Below are positions 12,563 to 23,600 of a DNA stretch of 64,000 bases, one piece after another. This stretch comes from Cadophora sp. MPI-SDFR-AT-0126 (taxonomy: Eukaryota; Ascomycota; Leotiomycetes; Helotiales; Ploettnerulaceae), in assembly GCA_020747065.1 (NCBI GenBank), contig JAGMVK010000002.1, positions 2,108,001 to 2,172,000 on the forward strand, given 5' to 3'. A program made the position numbers and the translations under genes. The stretch's first letter is position 1. Each line of letters starts with the position of its first letter. The notes under the pieces are model-generated. The model had not been told where the DNA came from. It did no database searches and saw nothing but the letters and a program-made list of their open reading frames with translations.

Positions 12563-15500
12563 CTACTCATCATCGCTTTGTCGGCCGCTGCTCCCACCAT
12601 TCGCAACGGCACTAGCATTGAAGACGAGCTTGATCTTGCCGTTCGATGGACCGGGGACAGGAGTGCCCGCATTAGTCGTGGGGGCAGTTGATCCGCCATT
12701 TGGCGAGGAATCATCTCCATCCCCAAGCTCAGGGTGTTCTCTAATCTCATCTTGAATCATAGATTCGAAGGCATCCTAAGGTGTTCAGCATTCTGTAGAA
12801 ATAGTTGATTTCAAGGGCAATAAACTCACTTGGATTTTGACAGCGTCAATGCAAATCGCGCTGGCTTCCTCGTTGTACGTCTTCGCATTGCTGACCATCA
12901 AGCGGACATCCTTCATCAAATCACCTAAGCTTGAGTATTCTTCCTTGTTGATCTTCTTCTCCATGGTTTTCAGGGCAATGGGTTCCTTGATGATGCCATA
13001 GTAATCTGGGAAGGCTTTCTTTGATGGCAGGGAAACGAAAGGACCAACGAGAACATATGGACCCTTGCTCTCGTCGCTTGGTCCTTCTTCATCACTTTCA
13101 TCGGAGTCGGAGTTCACGACAGTGATCTTCATGACGGCATCGTAAACTTTACGCAAGCTGGCTTGAAGAGTGCTTCGGTGCTTAGGAGTCATGCTGTCAG
13201 CATTTGAAGCACCTCCCTTGGAAGGCCGACCTGTTGGGCCGCGCTTCCGCTTGGCAGGTGGCTCATCATCAAGGTCATCAGCCTTGCGCTTCTCAACCTT
13301 TCCAGGCTTTCGACCACGGCCCTTCTTTGGTGTTGGCTCAGGCTCAGGCTCTTCCGTGCTGTCACGACTTCCCGCAGGGGAATTCTCAATGGAGCCAGGG
13401 AGCTCGCCTGCTCTCTTGAGTCGATTATTCTCGCGACGCTCTTTGCGAGCTTGCTTCCGAGCGGCAGCGGCCTCTGGGGAGTCTTCATCGTCATCCACAG
13501 CTTGAAGCCACTGCTCCTCGGTGAGGCCATCATCGTACTTGACGCGTGTTCGCTCACGAGCACCACGACCCTTGACCTCCTCTGGCTCATCCGAGATTGG
13601 GTTGCCGTCAGACATGTATATTTCGGGAAGTTCGCTCTCAGCCATGAGACGGGGAATGCGCTTACTTCCAGGGCCGATTCCGTAGGTCAAGTCCTTGGCT
13701 CGTTCCTTGTCCATTTCGTCGAAAATGGTCTTCTCATTCTCACTACGAGCAAGGATCTCGTTGAGCTCCTCATCGTCCATCTCTTCCTGTTCCAGAGTCT
13801 CGGCGGCCTCGGCGGTCTCCAGCATAACACGAAGCATAGCGTCACGATCTGTCTCAGAAGATTTATTGTCGAAACGACCAGCCTGGATAACCTTGCCATC
13901 CATGTCAAGCTTGAACTTGGCACGCTCCAAGATCTTTTCCTCGACCGAGTTGGAACTGATGAGTCTCAGAATTCGGACTTCGTTCTTTTGACCAATACGA
14001 TGAGCACGATCTTGTGCCTGGAGATCTTGATGAGGATTCCAATCAGAATCGTAGATGATGACTGTATCGGCTGTCTGCAAATTCAGACCCAGACCACCAG
14101 CACGGGTAGAGAGCAAGAACATGAAGTAAGGTGAGTCGGGCGCATTGAACTCGCGGAGGAGATCTGAACGATCATCAGACTTTGTGGTACCATCCAATCG
14201 CATGAACATAATGCCTCTATATCTCAGGTAATCTTCCATAATGTCCATAATGGCAGTCATCTGGAAGAACATGAGGACTCTGTGACCGGTGGCCTGGTAT
14301 TTCGGCAGGATACGATCAAGAAGCTCGAATTTACCGGAAGTTCTCCACAAAAGGTCGTTACTGGTATTCATGGGATTCATTTGGTTCTCGACCTCGTCGA
14401 AGACGAAAGGATGATTGCAAAGCTTTCGAAGCTGCATGATCATGTTGCTGAGACCTCGCGCACCGGTCTTTCCACCCTTGCCATCGCTGACAACGAGTTT
14501 GTTGTGGGTAACCATCTGCTTGTAGAGACGTGACTGCAATGAAGAGAACTTGCACTTGATGACTTTCTCGGTCTTGTCGGGAAGATCCTTCTCGACATCC
14601 TTCTTCAGACGACGGAGCAAGAAGGGGCGCAAAACCTTGTGGAGACGACGAATGACCAGAATTTGTTCTTCTTCGGTGAGCTCCATCTTGTCCTGGCCAC
14701 CAGTATTTGCGAATGGCGTGTTGAACCACTCATCAAACGACTTGACGGACTTGAAAATAGTTGGGAGGACGAAATTGAGGAGAGCCCACAGCTCAGGAAG
14801 ATTGTTCTGTAGCGGTGTTCCAGTGAGAATGAGACGGTATCGTGTGTTGTAGTACTGTGTTAAGGTGGCGCTGAGCTTCGAGGAAGAGTTTTTCATTCGA
14901 TGACCTTCGTCGATGATCATATGAACCCACTTGATCTTGCTCAGGATGGGTCTGTCCTTAATGATGTACTCATATGTCGTCAGAAGAACCTGGAAGTTGC
15001 CGTACCGAATTTGTTGCTGTTGTTGTTTTCGAGTGGCGGGAGGACCCTTGTAGACCACCTTTGCAAGTGAGGGAGCCCACTTCTCAAACTCAAGATTCCA
15101 ATTGGTCAGGGTACTTAGAGGTACGATAACAAGGAAGGGACCATTCTGCTTCTTCTTCTCAACAAGATAGGTGAGCAAACTGATCGTTTGAATAGTCTTT
15201 CCGAGACCCATCTCATCGGCAAGAATACCGTTCAGGTTGTTGTTATACAGAGAGATCATCCATTGGAGACCCTTGAGTTGATATTCTTTGAGAGTACCGC
15301 CAACGAGAATTGATGGCTGTGCGGTGACTTCCTCCTTGATGCGATGCGCAACAGCATAGTAGTCGATCTTGCGGACGTCTTGCTCCTCCTCTTCATCATC
15401 GTCGGAGGAATCATCCAGAAAATCATCGGCACTGTCGCCATAACGCTCGGCAGCCTTTCTTTGTTGTTCCTTGACGGATGAAGCAAGTTGCGACAAGAAA

Positions 15501-16972
15501 CCGTCGGTCTGGCGAAGTAAATGGGTAATACGGGTATCCTTCGCTTGGTCAAGCAACTTCAAGTATGCCTCTTCATCGTTGGATTTCAGGGCTTGGAGAC
15601 GTTGCTTGGCGGTCCGCTCAATTCTCTTCTGCTCTTCCTTCTCGATGTTCTGGTGTTGTAGAACCATCATGCGACCCAACTTGCCAATCTTCACTCTTTG
15701 GTTGTTAGCCGCAATGTTGACCTCGCGAGCATGATTAAGCACAGTTGTAAGGTAATCATTGTGCTTCTTCTTTTCTCGAGACTCCCGAGCATCACGTTGC
15801 TGCTTCTCGAGCTTCTCTGTGATTCGTGCTTCGCGAAGAGTTTGCTTCTTCATGCGTCTGTAGTGGCTACGATTGGCAGTCATAGCAAGATTATCGTATT
15901 GAATCATTTGGCGTCCGATTCGCTCTCGCATGTTGCGTTGTTTCTGGACTAGACCAAGCATCTTCATCTCAATCAAAGCCTTGCGCTTCACGGATTCCTC
16001 GAGAGTCAACTCATCACCTCGCACTTCCAGATGTGCCATGTTTGCTGGAAGAGCCTTGAGATCCGCCAGTCTAGCTTGCATGCGATTATAGATGACAATC
16101 TCCCGCTCCTGTCGAATCTTCTCGAGGTTGACACCAGAGGGCATAATGCTGGGAATGAGAGGTCTTGAATCACGCTTCTGGTGGCTGGAGTAACCAATCT
16201 TGTCCTTGAGGCCAGAACGTGGTGACTCGAAGCCACTATATTCATGGACTTTGATCGCATCAACATCCTTATTTCCCGCAACTCCATCAACGCCATTTGT
16301 GGTCGGTTGCGCATCATCTGCCTTTGAGGCTGAAGGTTCGAGAGTACCGTCGACAGAGGGGGGGGGCTTCTTTTGGGATGTGAAAAGCTGTTGTTGTACG
16401 GCCTGCGGAATGCCCATGTTCTTCGACAAGCACTTGAAGGCAAAGATCTGCTGCTTGAGTATACCCAACTGCTCTGGTGAGAAGTATCCTCCACTCCCTG
16501 CTCCTGTTGATCTTTGGACTCCTCCTTTTTGTGCAGACGCGAGTGACGCTGTTGCAGGAATTGCCGATGGGCCAAGCGAAGTTGTGGCAGGAGTTTGTGT
16601 GGTAGGAAGCGCATTTGGTGCAGGTGCAGTTCGTGTACCGTTTATACCATTCGCTGCGGAGCTTACTGCATTTTGTTGATTCATCTGCTGCTGCTGCTGC
16701 TGCTGTTGAGCAAAGGCAACCCGTTGTTGTTGGTAAATGCGCTGTTGTTGCATCGACGTAAGATATTGGTGAAGTTTAAGGAGCTCGGGGTCTTTATCCG
16801 ATACACCTGCGTCTTTCATCTGCTTATATTTCTTCTAGTAGTTAATATATGGCAGATATCCTGATGTGTAGTGGGCACTCACCTGAAGTGCGTTCTTCAT
16901 GTTTTCTGGGTTGCCCATGGGCATGGCAGAACCAGGCTGCTGGACAGCCGGCGCGGTCTGAACAGAAGCCAT
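12563..16972 (-). CDS. STH1: Snf2/Sth1-type catalytic ATPase of SWI/SNF or RSC chromatin remodeller
   Basis: Three exons (16972-16883, 16834-12830, 12775-12563) with introns of 48 and 54 bp encode 1435 residues. The first exon supplies 30 residues starting MASVQTAPAVQQPGS. Domains in order: a poly-Gln run (16687-16710), a QLQ domain at about residues 146-181, an HSA-like basic helical region at about 340-430, and a Snf2 ATPase core. In the core, Walker A DEMGLGKT lies near residue 574, DEGH near 671 and motif VI QAQDRAHRIGQ near 972. A SnAC-like segment, an AT-hook (KKGRGRKPGK, near 1204) and a bromodomain follow; the bromodomain runs from about 1250 to 1370 and is split by the last intron. 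This is the complete Snf2/Sth1 layout. The enzyme slides and evicts nucleosomes at promoters; the bromodomain reads acetylated histones. The length is closer to yeast Sth1 (RSC) than to Snf2, but sequence alone cannot decide the complex, so the symbol is tentative. Confidence 0.95.
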
Positions 16973-17627
16973 GATTGCAAGTTCAATGGTGGTTCACTTG
17001 CAGAGTGCTTTCGTGGTTGTGCTGATTAGCTTAGGCGCATATCAGGATCCAGCCTTGCGCATCAGGTTTGATGTGACAGACGAAGCCGTACGTTGGTGCG
17101 CGGATGGGCGAAGGTGGCAATGGCCAGAACGAGAGTCAAGAATGGGTCGGGAGGGCGAAGGAGAGAGTTGTCGCGCGATGAAAGTGTGCGGCGCGTCCGG
17201 TGTTGATGTTCAACGAGATTTTGTAGATGCACGAGCTTGGCGCGATGTCTTTCCTGTCGTTAGACGTGGATGACCGAATGTAAGGATATTAGGGGATAGG
17301 CAGGATCCCGTGCAAAAGGGAATGTGGGATGGGGTATGCGACCAGCAGTCGCGTAGAATGCGACGTGGTGAATGTCGAAAGTCTGAATACAGAGGCTTGG
17401 GAGGGGGGATTGGCGGCGCAAGCGGTTCTCGTCGCGGTAGAATCTGCCTCCTGGTGGATGGACCTGGGCTGGAGTTGTGATGGAGAAACTGGCGAAGCGA
17501 GTTGGGCAGCCAAATGGCGGGACTTGTGAGCATGAGTTGTTTGCAGCACGCTAAGTAGTTTATGGTAATAGCGTGACGCTAAAATGAAAGCATAGGCCAT
17601 GTCGTCTGTCTTATGTCATCGCACCGG

Positions 17628-17635
17628 CACGTGAT
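17628..17635 (-). promoter_or_regulatory. RTCACRTG (Cbf1-type E-box) site
   Basis: The minus strand reads ATCACGTG, a match to the RTCACRTG consensus bound by Cbf1-family bHLH factors. It lies about 610 bp upstream of the LDAH-like start and 655 bp upstream of the STH1 start. A second match lies 200 bp away. Function is inferred from the motif only. Confidence 0.3.
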
Positions 17636-17831
17636 GAGGCTCTGCTCTGCTCTGCTTCTCTTCGCTACAGTACACAGCACAACACAGCTAACTAAAACTG
17701 AATTGATTGACCCGACACTCATCAGAGCTCCGCACGCTTTGCTTCATTTGTTCGTCATTACAGGGTCAGTGTTAGATGATTGATGCATGGCAAATAATTG
17801 GTGCAATACAGAAGTACCGCAGTTTCAATTA

Positions 17832-17839
17832 GTCACGTG
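17832..17839 (+). promoter_or_regulatory. RTCACRTG (Cbf1-type E-box) site
   Basis: The plus strand reads GTCACGTG, the second match in this divergent promoter, about 400 bp upstream of the LDAH-like ATG. Binding is inferred from the motif. Confidence 0.3.
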
Positions 17840-18238
17840 GAAGTTGATCAACCCCGTCAAAGTCGTCATCAATTTGCAAGTGGAACATAACTTTCTTGCA
17901 TAGGAAAAGGTGGTGTGTTTTTCAGTTTGCATCTATTCCTCTAAAAAGTGTCAACAAAGACAACAAATGCAATGGGGAGGTTAGCGAGACCTGTACTGTA
18001 ACTTTCTGCCATTCCGTGCTCTTTCGGCAGCCATACCGAGCTCTCATCCAATCACTACAACCACCAACCATCATCATCTTCCAACAATCCCGAATCTGAT
18101 ATCAGGCCTCAGCTTCTCACAATGTTGCCATAGATTGATACTCTTCATCAAGCGTTCATTCTATAGTGCCAAAATAAGTGCCTAGGTGTGAGCATTGGGT
18201 CATAAACCCTCTCCGTCACCACCCTCTCTTGAACGACC

Positions 18239-19443
18239 ATGTCCACCCAACCAGCCCCTGAATCGCACCAAACAACCTCGCCAAACACCACAATCAACAC
18301 ACCATCCCAGATATCCATCCACCCCTTACCCGCTGCACCCTCCACACCTCAACACCTCATATTCTTCATAACCGGCAACCCCGGACTAATCGGCTACTAC
18401 AACACCTTCCTGCACAGTCTTCACAACATCCTCAGCACATCTCAAGAATCTCAAAATGTCTATCACATCCATGGACAGTCCCTGGCCGGCTTCATCGATA
18501 CAGATACAGAGTCGAGAACGACGCCATACAGCCTAGAAGAACAGATTGAAATCACACTCTCGTCACTCAAGTCCCGACGCATCCCTTCAGGATCGAGGAG
18601 AGACCAGTACTTCGACAGCGTGATCTTAATCGGCCATTCAGTCGGCTCCTACATCCTGCTAGAACTCATAAGGCGACTAGGCAAACCCTCTCCCATCAAA
18701 ATATTCGCAGGTGTCTTGCTTTTCCCAACCGTCACGCACATCGCCAAGTCTCCCAGCGGTGTCAAGATCAGCACGTTATTCCGCATCCCGAATTTCCCCA
18801 AAACTGTTGGAATCGTAGCGAAAGGCCTGGTGTATCTGGCACCGGGAGGCATGTTAAAGTGGTTGGTGGGCCTTGTGGCGAGGATGCCAAATGAAGCTGC
18901 TGAGGTCACGACGAGCTTCTTGAGGAGTCGGAAGGGCGTTTGGCAGGCACTGTATGTCATCCAGCCTCCTACCATACGAAAGCGAAAGAATGATAGAAGT
19001 ACTAACTCAATTAAGGCACATGGCGAAGGATGAAATGGACTTCATCACTGAAGACAAATGGGACGAGGATATCTGGGGTATCGAGCACCAAGATCCGGAC
19101 TCGAAATCCAGGGTTCCGAAGCTCATTTTCTACTTTGGGCAAAATGTTCGTGTCGCGCCCGACCTTTCTAACACCCTTCAAGTACTGACGAGGTGTAGGA
19201 TCACTGGGTAGCAGATCATACTCGCGATGCACTGATCGCGGCCCGAGGTCGTGAAGAGGGCAACATGCAGAGCTCGAAACCAATCATGATAATTGATGAA
19301 GGTGGTATTCCGCACGGATTCTGTATTCGTAAGTCTTTTCGCGTGTAGTCGCTGTGCGGTCGATTCTAACTGGTATAGGTCACAGTGAGACGGTAGCAGA
19401 GAAGGTCGGTGTATGGATCAAGGAGATAATGGCGAATATATGA
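18239..19443 (+). CDS. Lipid-droplet-associated alpha/beta hydrolase (LDAH / DUF2305 family)
   Basis: Four exons (18239-18951, 19016-19145, 19199-19328, 19379-19443) with introns of 64, 53 and 50 bp give 345 residues. All junctions keep the frame. The N-terminal 35 residues are Pro/Thr-rich. The core begins LIFFITGNPGLIGYY, the family's signature oxyanion-side motif. The nucleophile elbow GHSVG places the catalytic Ser at residue 134. The acid is probably Asp282 in QNDHW, which is created by the second splice junction, and the His lies in GIPHGF near residue 320. A complete triad is therefore present. Known family members (human LDAH/C2orf43, yeast YPR147C) localise to lipid droplets and have weak ester hydrolase activity; the natural substrate is uncertain. 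The second donor is GTTCGT, a weak consensus, but the join restores the catalytic Asp. Confidence 0.92.
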
Positions 19444-20453
19444 CAAGACCGAGTATAAAGTTCTGCGTTTTGTAATCTCGGTGCCCTAGATAGATAATTT
19501 TGTACAGATAGAGCGATACCATAGAGTGTTGCAGCTTTACATATGCGGAGGTTAACTCATGATCCTCACTTAGCTGCTGAGTTGCTTGGTCTTCTTTGGC
19601 ACCTAGATCATTCAAAAAATCGCGCCTGAGAGATTTCAGCTCCACTCTGAATTAGCTTATAAAAAACCTAGAGCCAAACAAATCGTAGAACCCAATCATG
19701 TATGTACCATCTCTTTCATCACACAAACGCCTCAGACCAAAAAGTCTGCTCAATGCCTCTGGCTATGTCCTATCTGATGTCGGGACAAGCGTCTGCCGGA
19801 GCAAATGGGTGCGGTAGAAAAATGGGGTTGGACATGTCTTCCATGATAAATGTATCGAATTGGTCTTGAGACATTTGTTGTCACTCGGGGTCAACAGCTC
19901 GCAAGGGAAGGCCGGTACCAACTTTGTGTACCAGCGGCAAATATCTAATTCGCATTTGGATCGAGCAAGGAGAATTTAAGTAGATGCTTTGATTCTGCAA
20001 AAGGCATTCGCGCGTGGGAGCTCTTCAATCGACTGTCCTAAAGAGATCCGCGCGCAGAACGCATCCACCAAACTCAATTCTAGCACACATTTCTGGTGAT
20101 CCAGACCAGATAACGCCATTTTTTTGTGCTAGCGCTATCTAAATCCACCAATGCATCGAGAAAGAACACCAAGTGTGCCTTGCGAAATAAAGTTAATCCA
20201 TGCAGTGGTATCTTTCCCATAACGCCTCGTGCCAATGTAACCCTCCCACAGCATTGAATATAAGTAGTGAAGGGCATGAAGATGAGTAAGAAATAATGAG
20301 GGAGATTGTGTAGTTCCAGATCGATTACGAGGCGACTGTGGGTGCTCAATGATGCTTAGAGAATGAGGCCGTACGAGCGGTCGGGTTTGTAATATGTCAG
20401 GTTGGTGGAAACTCACGGGCCTGCATTGCATCGCCAACCATGAGCTCTGAGGA
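19444..20453. other. Convergent intergenic region
   Basis: This gap of about 1 kb lies between the end of the LDAH-like gene and the end of the ARIP4-like gene. Small minus-strand frames at 20080-20349 and 20135-20542 have no recognisable features. Nothing else is seen. Confidence 0.45.
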
Positions 20454-20627
20454 TTAGCCATCATTATCGGCTGACTTGGAGACTGGGGATTTCCCCTTGG
20501 CAAGACGGTTGCGATTGATCCGAGCCATGAGCTCATCATCATTGTTCTTTGTTGTCGTGGGAGTCTTGACGTTTCGTGGAGAGCGCGAGCTGGAGAATTG
20601 ACTGCTCATCGCACGGTACATCTCCGA
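20454..20627 (-). CDS. Possible alternative terminal exon of the ARIP4-like gene
   Basis: Just beyond the stop codon at 20650, the minus strand shows a textbook intron 3' end: TGCTAAC then GAATCTAG, with AG at 20629-20628. It is followed by an open frame of 57 residues (SEMYRAMSSQFSSSRSPRNV onward), containing DDELMARINRNRLAKGK and ending at a TAA at 20454-20456. The composition looks coding. An in-phase donor in the preceding exon would have to be weak, for example GTGACG at about 20763, giving a 136 bp intron. This could be an alternative C terminus, the true last exon, or chance. The frame is visible; use of the exon is inference. Confidence 0.4.
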   Translation of the reverse strand, partial: SEMYRAMSSQFSSSRSPRNVKTPTTTKNNDDELMARINRNRLAKGKSPVSKSADNDG

Positions 20628-20649
20628 CTAGATTCGGAACAAGTTAGCA

Positions 20650-23600
20650 CTAGGAGTTGCGAATTCGCTTCAAGAAACGTGTGAAGTTGTTGATGATTCC
20701 ATGTGGAGCAGATTCACTGTCTGGTGCTATGCCAGATGTAATTTCTGCAGCAACGCCCGTCACGGTACCTCCATCCTGCTGGGCAGGCGGAACCCTATGG
20801 CTCGTTTCGTTTGCAGGGATCAAATTTCGATCTTGATCTCTGCAGCGATCTATCAATTCCTGTCTGCTTCCCATGAAACTTAAGTTTTTGCTACTGAAGT
20901 CACACTCGAGTTCACTTGGAGAGGAGGTCTCGAGCTTTGGTTCTCTGGGCGTGTGGAGCAGATGTAATTCTGGCTTAGAAGTTGAAGCCGTCAGATTACT
21001 CCAAGAACTTTCAACAGCATGTGCCTCATTTGTAGAAGGAAGTATAGAAAATTGAGCATCGCATACCGTTAATTGATCAGAACCAGGTCGTCGGCCACTG
21101 AGGCTTTGAACAAAGTCTGCTGCGGTCAATTTAGAATCGATGAGTTGGCAACAAATTGATGGGGTGTTGCTAAGAACATCAAGAGCCCAACGCAGTTGCT
21201 GCTCTCTATCCTCGCGAAGTGAGAATCGCTCATAAATGGCGGCTTTGATTTCGTCATTGACAGATTGTGCTCTTGTATAGACACCGTCAGGAAGCTGCGA
21301 GGTACTGGGTCCAGTGGAAGTCGTCGAGTGACCAGATTTGTACGCTCTGGCGAGGACAGGGAAGAGTTTGTTGCGGGACTCCTGCTTGGAAGTAAGTCCT
21401 TGGTACATGATCAATTAGTTTGAAGATCTCGTCACTTACATGCGGATTTGAACGATCAGATCGACCATTTTGCTTAGCACTAGGCGTGCTTCGTCCAGTC
21501 ATAGCCTTGTCAAAGCCAGGTTTGGTCACCATGCTTGCTTGACGTCGGGCCACTTCAGCATCTCTGTAGGGAGATGGGGTCTTAGATAGAGCGCGTGTAT
21601 TAGCACCCATGATTGGAGGATTGCTCCGATCAATGTCACTGGAAGTTATAGAAGATGAGCTTCTGGCATTTGAAGATGGCGTAGAGGGCCCTCGAGGAGC
21701 TCTCAAAGGTGGACGGATCGGGGTCTCTTTGCCGGGGTTTCCAGGGCCAGCGAACGGTGGTCTGGAAATCGCAGGGGGTCCAGGTCGAATCGCAGATTGT
21801 CCGCCTGTAGATGGACCTGAATGCATCGTGGACTGGGCTAGGCGTTGTGTCGGAACCAGTGGGGTCGTAGCTGGGCCAGCTTGCACCAAGGTCGAGCCTG
21901 GATGTCGAGGTTCAGCAAGATGCAGTGCTTGCCGCTGGGCTTGTTGGAGCTTAAGTTCTTGACACATCTTATCAACCTCCTTCTGCTCTTCAGGCGTGAG
22001 TCGATCTTCATCGTCCATTTCGAATGTATCGGTCTGAACGATAGAGCGGATGGTCGCTTGTTGAGCTTGAGATGCTAGGATTCGATCTAGAACTGCAGGA
22101 TCCATTCCTCGGAACTGGGAGAGATCCTTTTGCGGGAGGTCCTTTGGTTCAAAGAGAAAATCACCGAACTTCTTCTTTGCATAGGCCAAGGGGCTCTTCT
22201 TGTCAACCTAGAACGATAGTCAGCTATGATGGCGGCAATCTAATGTGTAACGTCGGCAAGACCACGGCGGTCATGTCTCGAAGGACCTGAAAAGGAATTA
22301 CAGGGCTATTCTCGGGTCTGCACTCACCACTCTAGAAGCAAGTTGAGCCTTGAAAACCGTCTTGTTGTGGACATTGTCTTCAAATGTGCCTCCGCAAACA
22401 AAGCGGTAGACAAATGTTGGCTTCAGTTGCCCAATGCGGCTATACAACGTGTTAGTATTCTACTTGCCAAATGCTTTTGGCCAAATTATTTCCAGCTATA
22501 AATCGAAGGCGGATTGACTTTATGTAAGATGCTAGGTAGAATCACTTACTATGCCCGGCCAACAGCCTGCTCCTCTTGTATTGGGTTGTATTTGAAGTCA
22601 AAGATGATGACCCGATTGGCACTCTGTAGATTTAGACCAAGTCCACCAGCAGTTGTCGATATGAGGAATATCTCGTCATCGCCCTTGTTGAAGTTCTTGA
22701 TCAGACGTTGACGCTTTGCCATGGCAGTCTTACCATCAAGCCGAGCTAGTGAGCGACCTTGTCTCTTGAACAGGTTTTCAAGGAAATCCAACGTCGGAAT
22801 TGAAGATGAGAATATCAAAGTCTTGTCACCGGCCTCCTTTGCGGCATCTAAGATCTGACACAGCACTGTGACCTTGTTGGACAAGTTGACCTGCGTGAGA
22901 TCCACATCTGCGAAGAGTCTCGTAACCTCTGCAATGAAAGCTGTCGAAAGTCTTACTTTTGAGAGGGGAACGTCGATCAACTGGGCGGTGAGATCATCGT
23001 CAGTGGAATTGTCTAGAGTAGCCTGCTTCTCTGGAGCTTTCTTGCCCTCCTGCATTTTGGCACGAAAGCAGTATGGGTGGTTGCAAAGTAAGGAAAGTGT
23101 CGCAAGCCAAGACCAAAGTGTTGTCTGCTTGACTTCTCCATCCTTGGTGAGCTCGCTGTCGGTGACTTTTAAGTATCTGACATATAACGAGTAGACCTTG
23201 CGCTGAATATCTGTGAGTGGCACAGAAATCACGAACTCTTTCTTTGGAGGCAAGTCATTTCGGAGGACTGACAAGTCAGCTCTGTTGACCTTCAATGCGA
23301 GCTCCTTGTTCAAAACACCCAACATCTTCAAGGCAGTTCGACGCTGATGAGCATTCGAATCTGCAAATAGACCTTCCTGCATCGTAAAACAAGTGAGTCA
23401 GTTTACAGTTGCGGAAGAAAGCTTCATAGGGACAACTGAATCACGAAATGACAGATGGAACAAGCGAATCTTACCTCAATAGGTTCCTTATACTTGCTAC
23501 GGAACTCAACGGCGCCACCAAGATAACCAGGTTGCACAAACTCAATCATTGAATGATATTCTTCAACGTTGTTGGCCAGTGGGGAACCTGTGAGAGCAAT

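Larger units (their letters stand above)
16973..18238. promoter_or_regulatory. Divergent promoter region, SNF2/STH1 and LDAH-like gene
   Basis: This 1.27 kb gap separates two divergent start codons. It carries two RTCACRTG motifs (17628-17635 and 17832-17839) and a short ctctg tandem near 17640-17657. No coding frame in it joins either neighbour or resembles a known protein. Confidence 0.55.
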
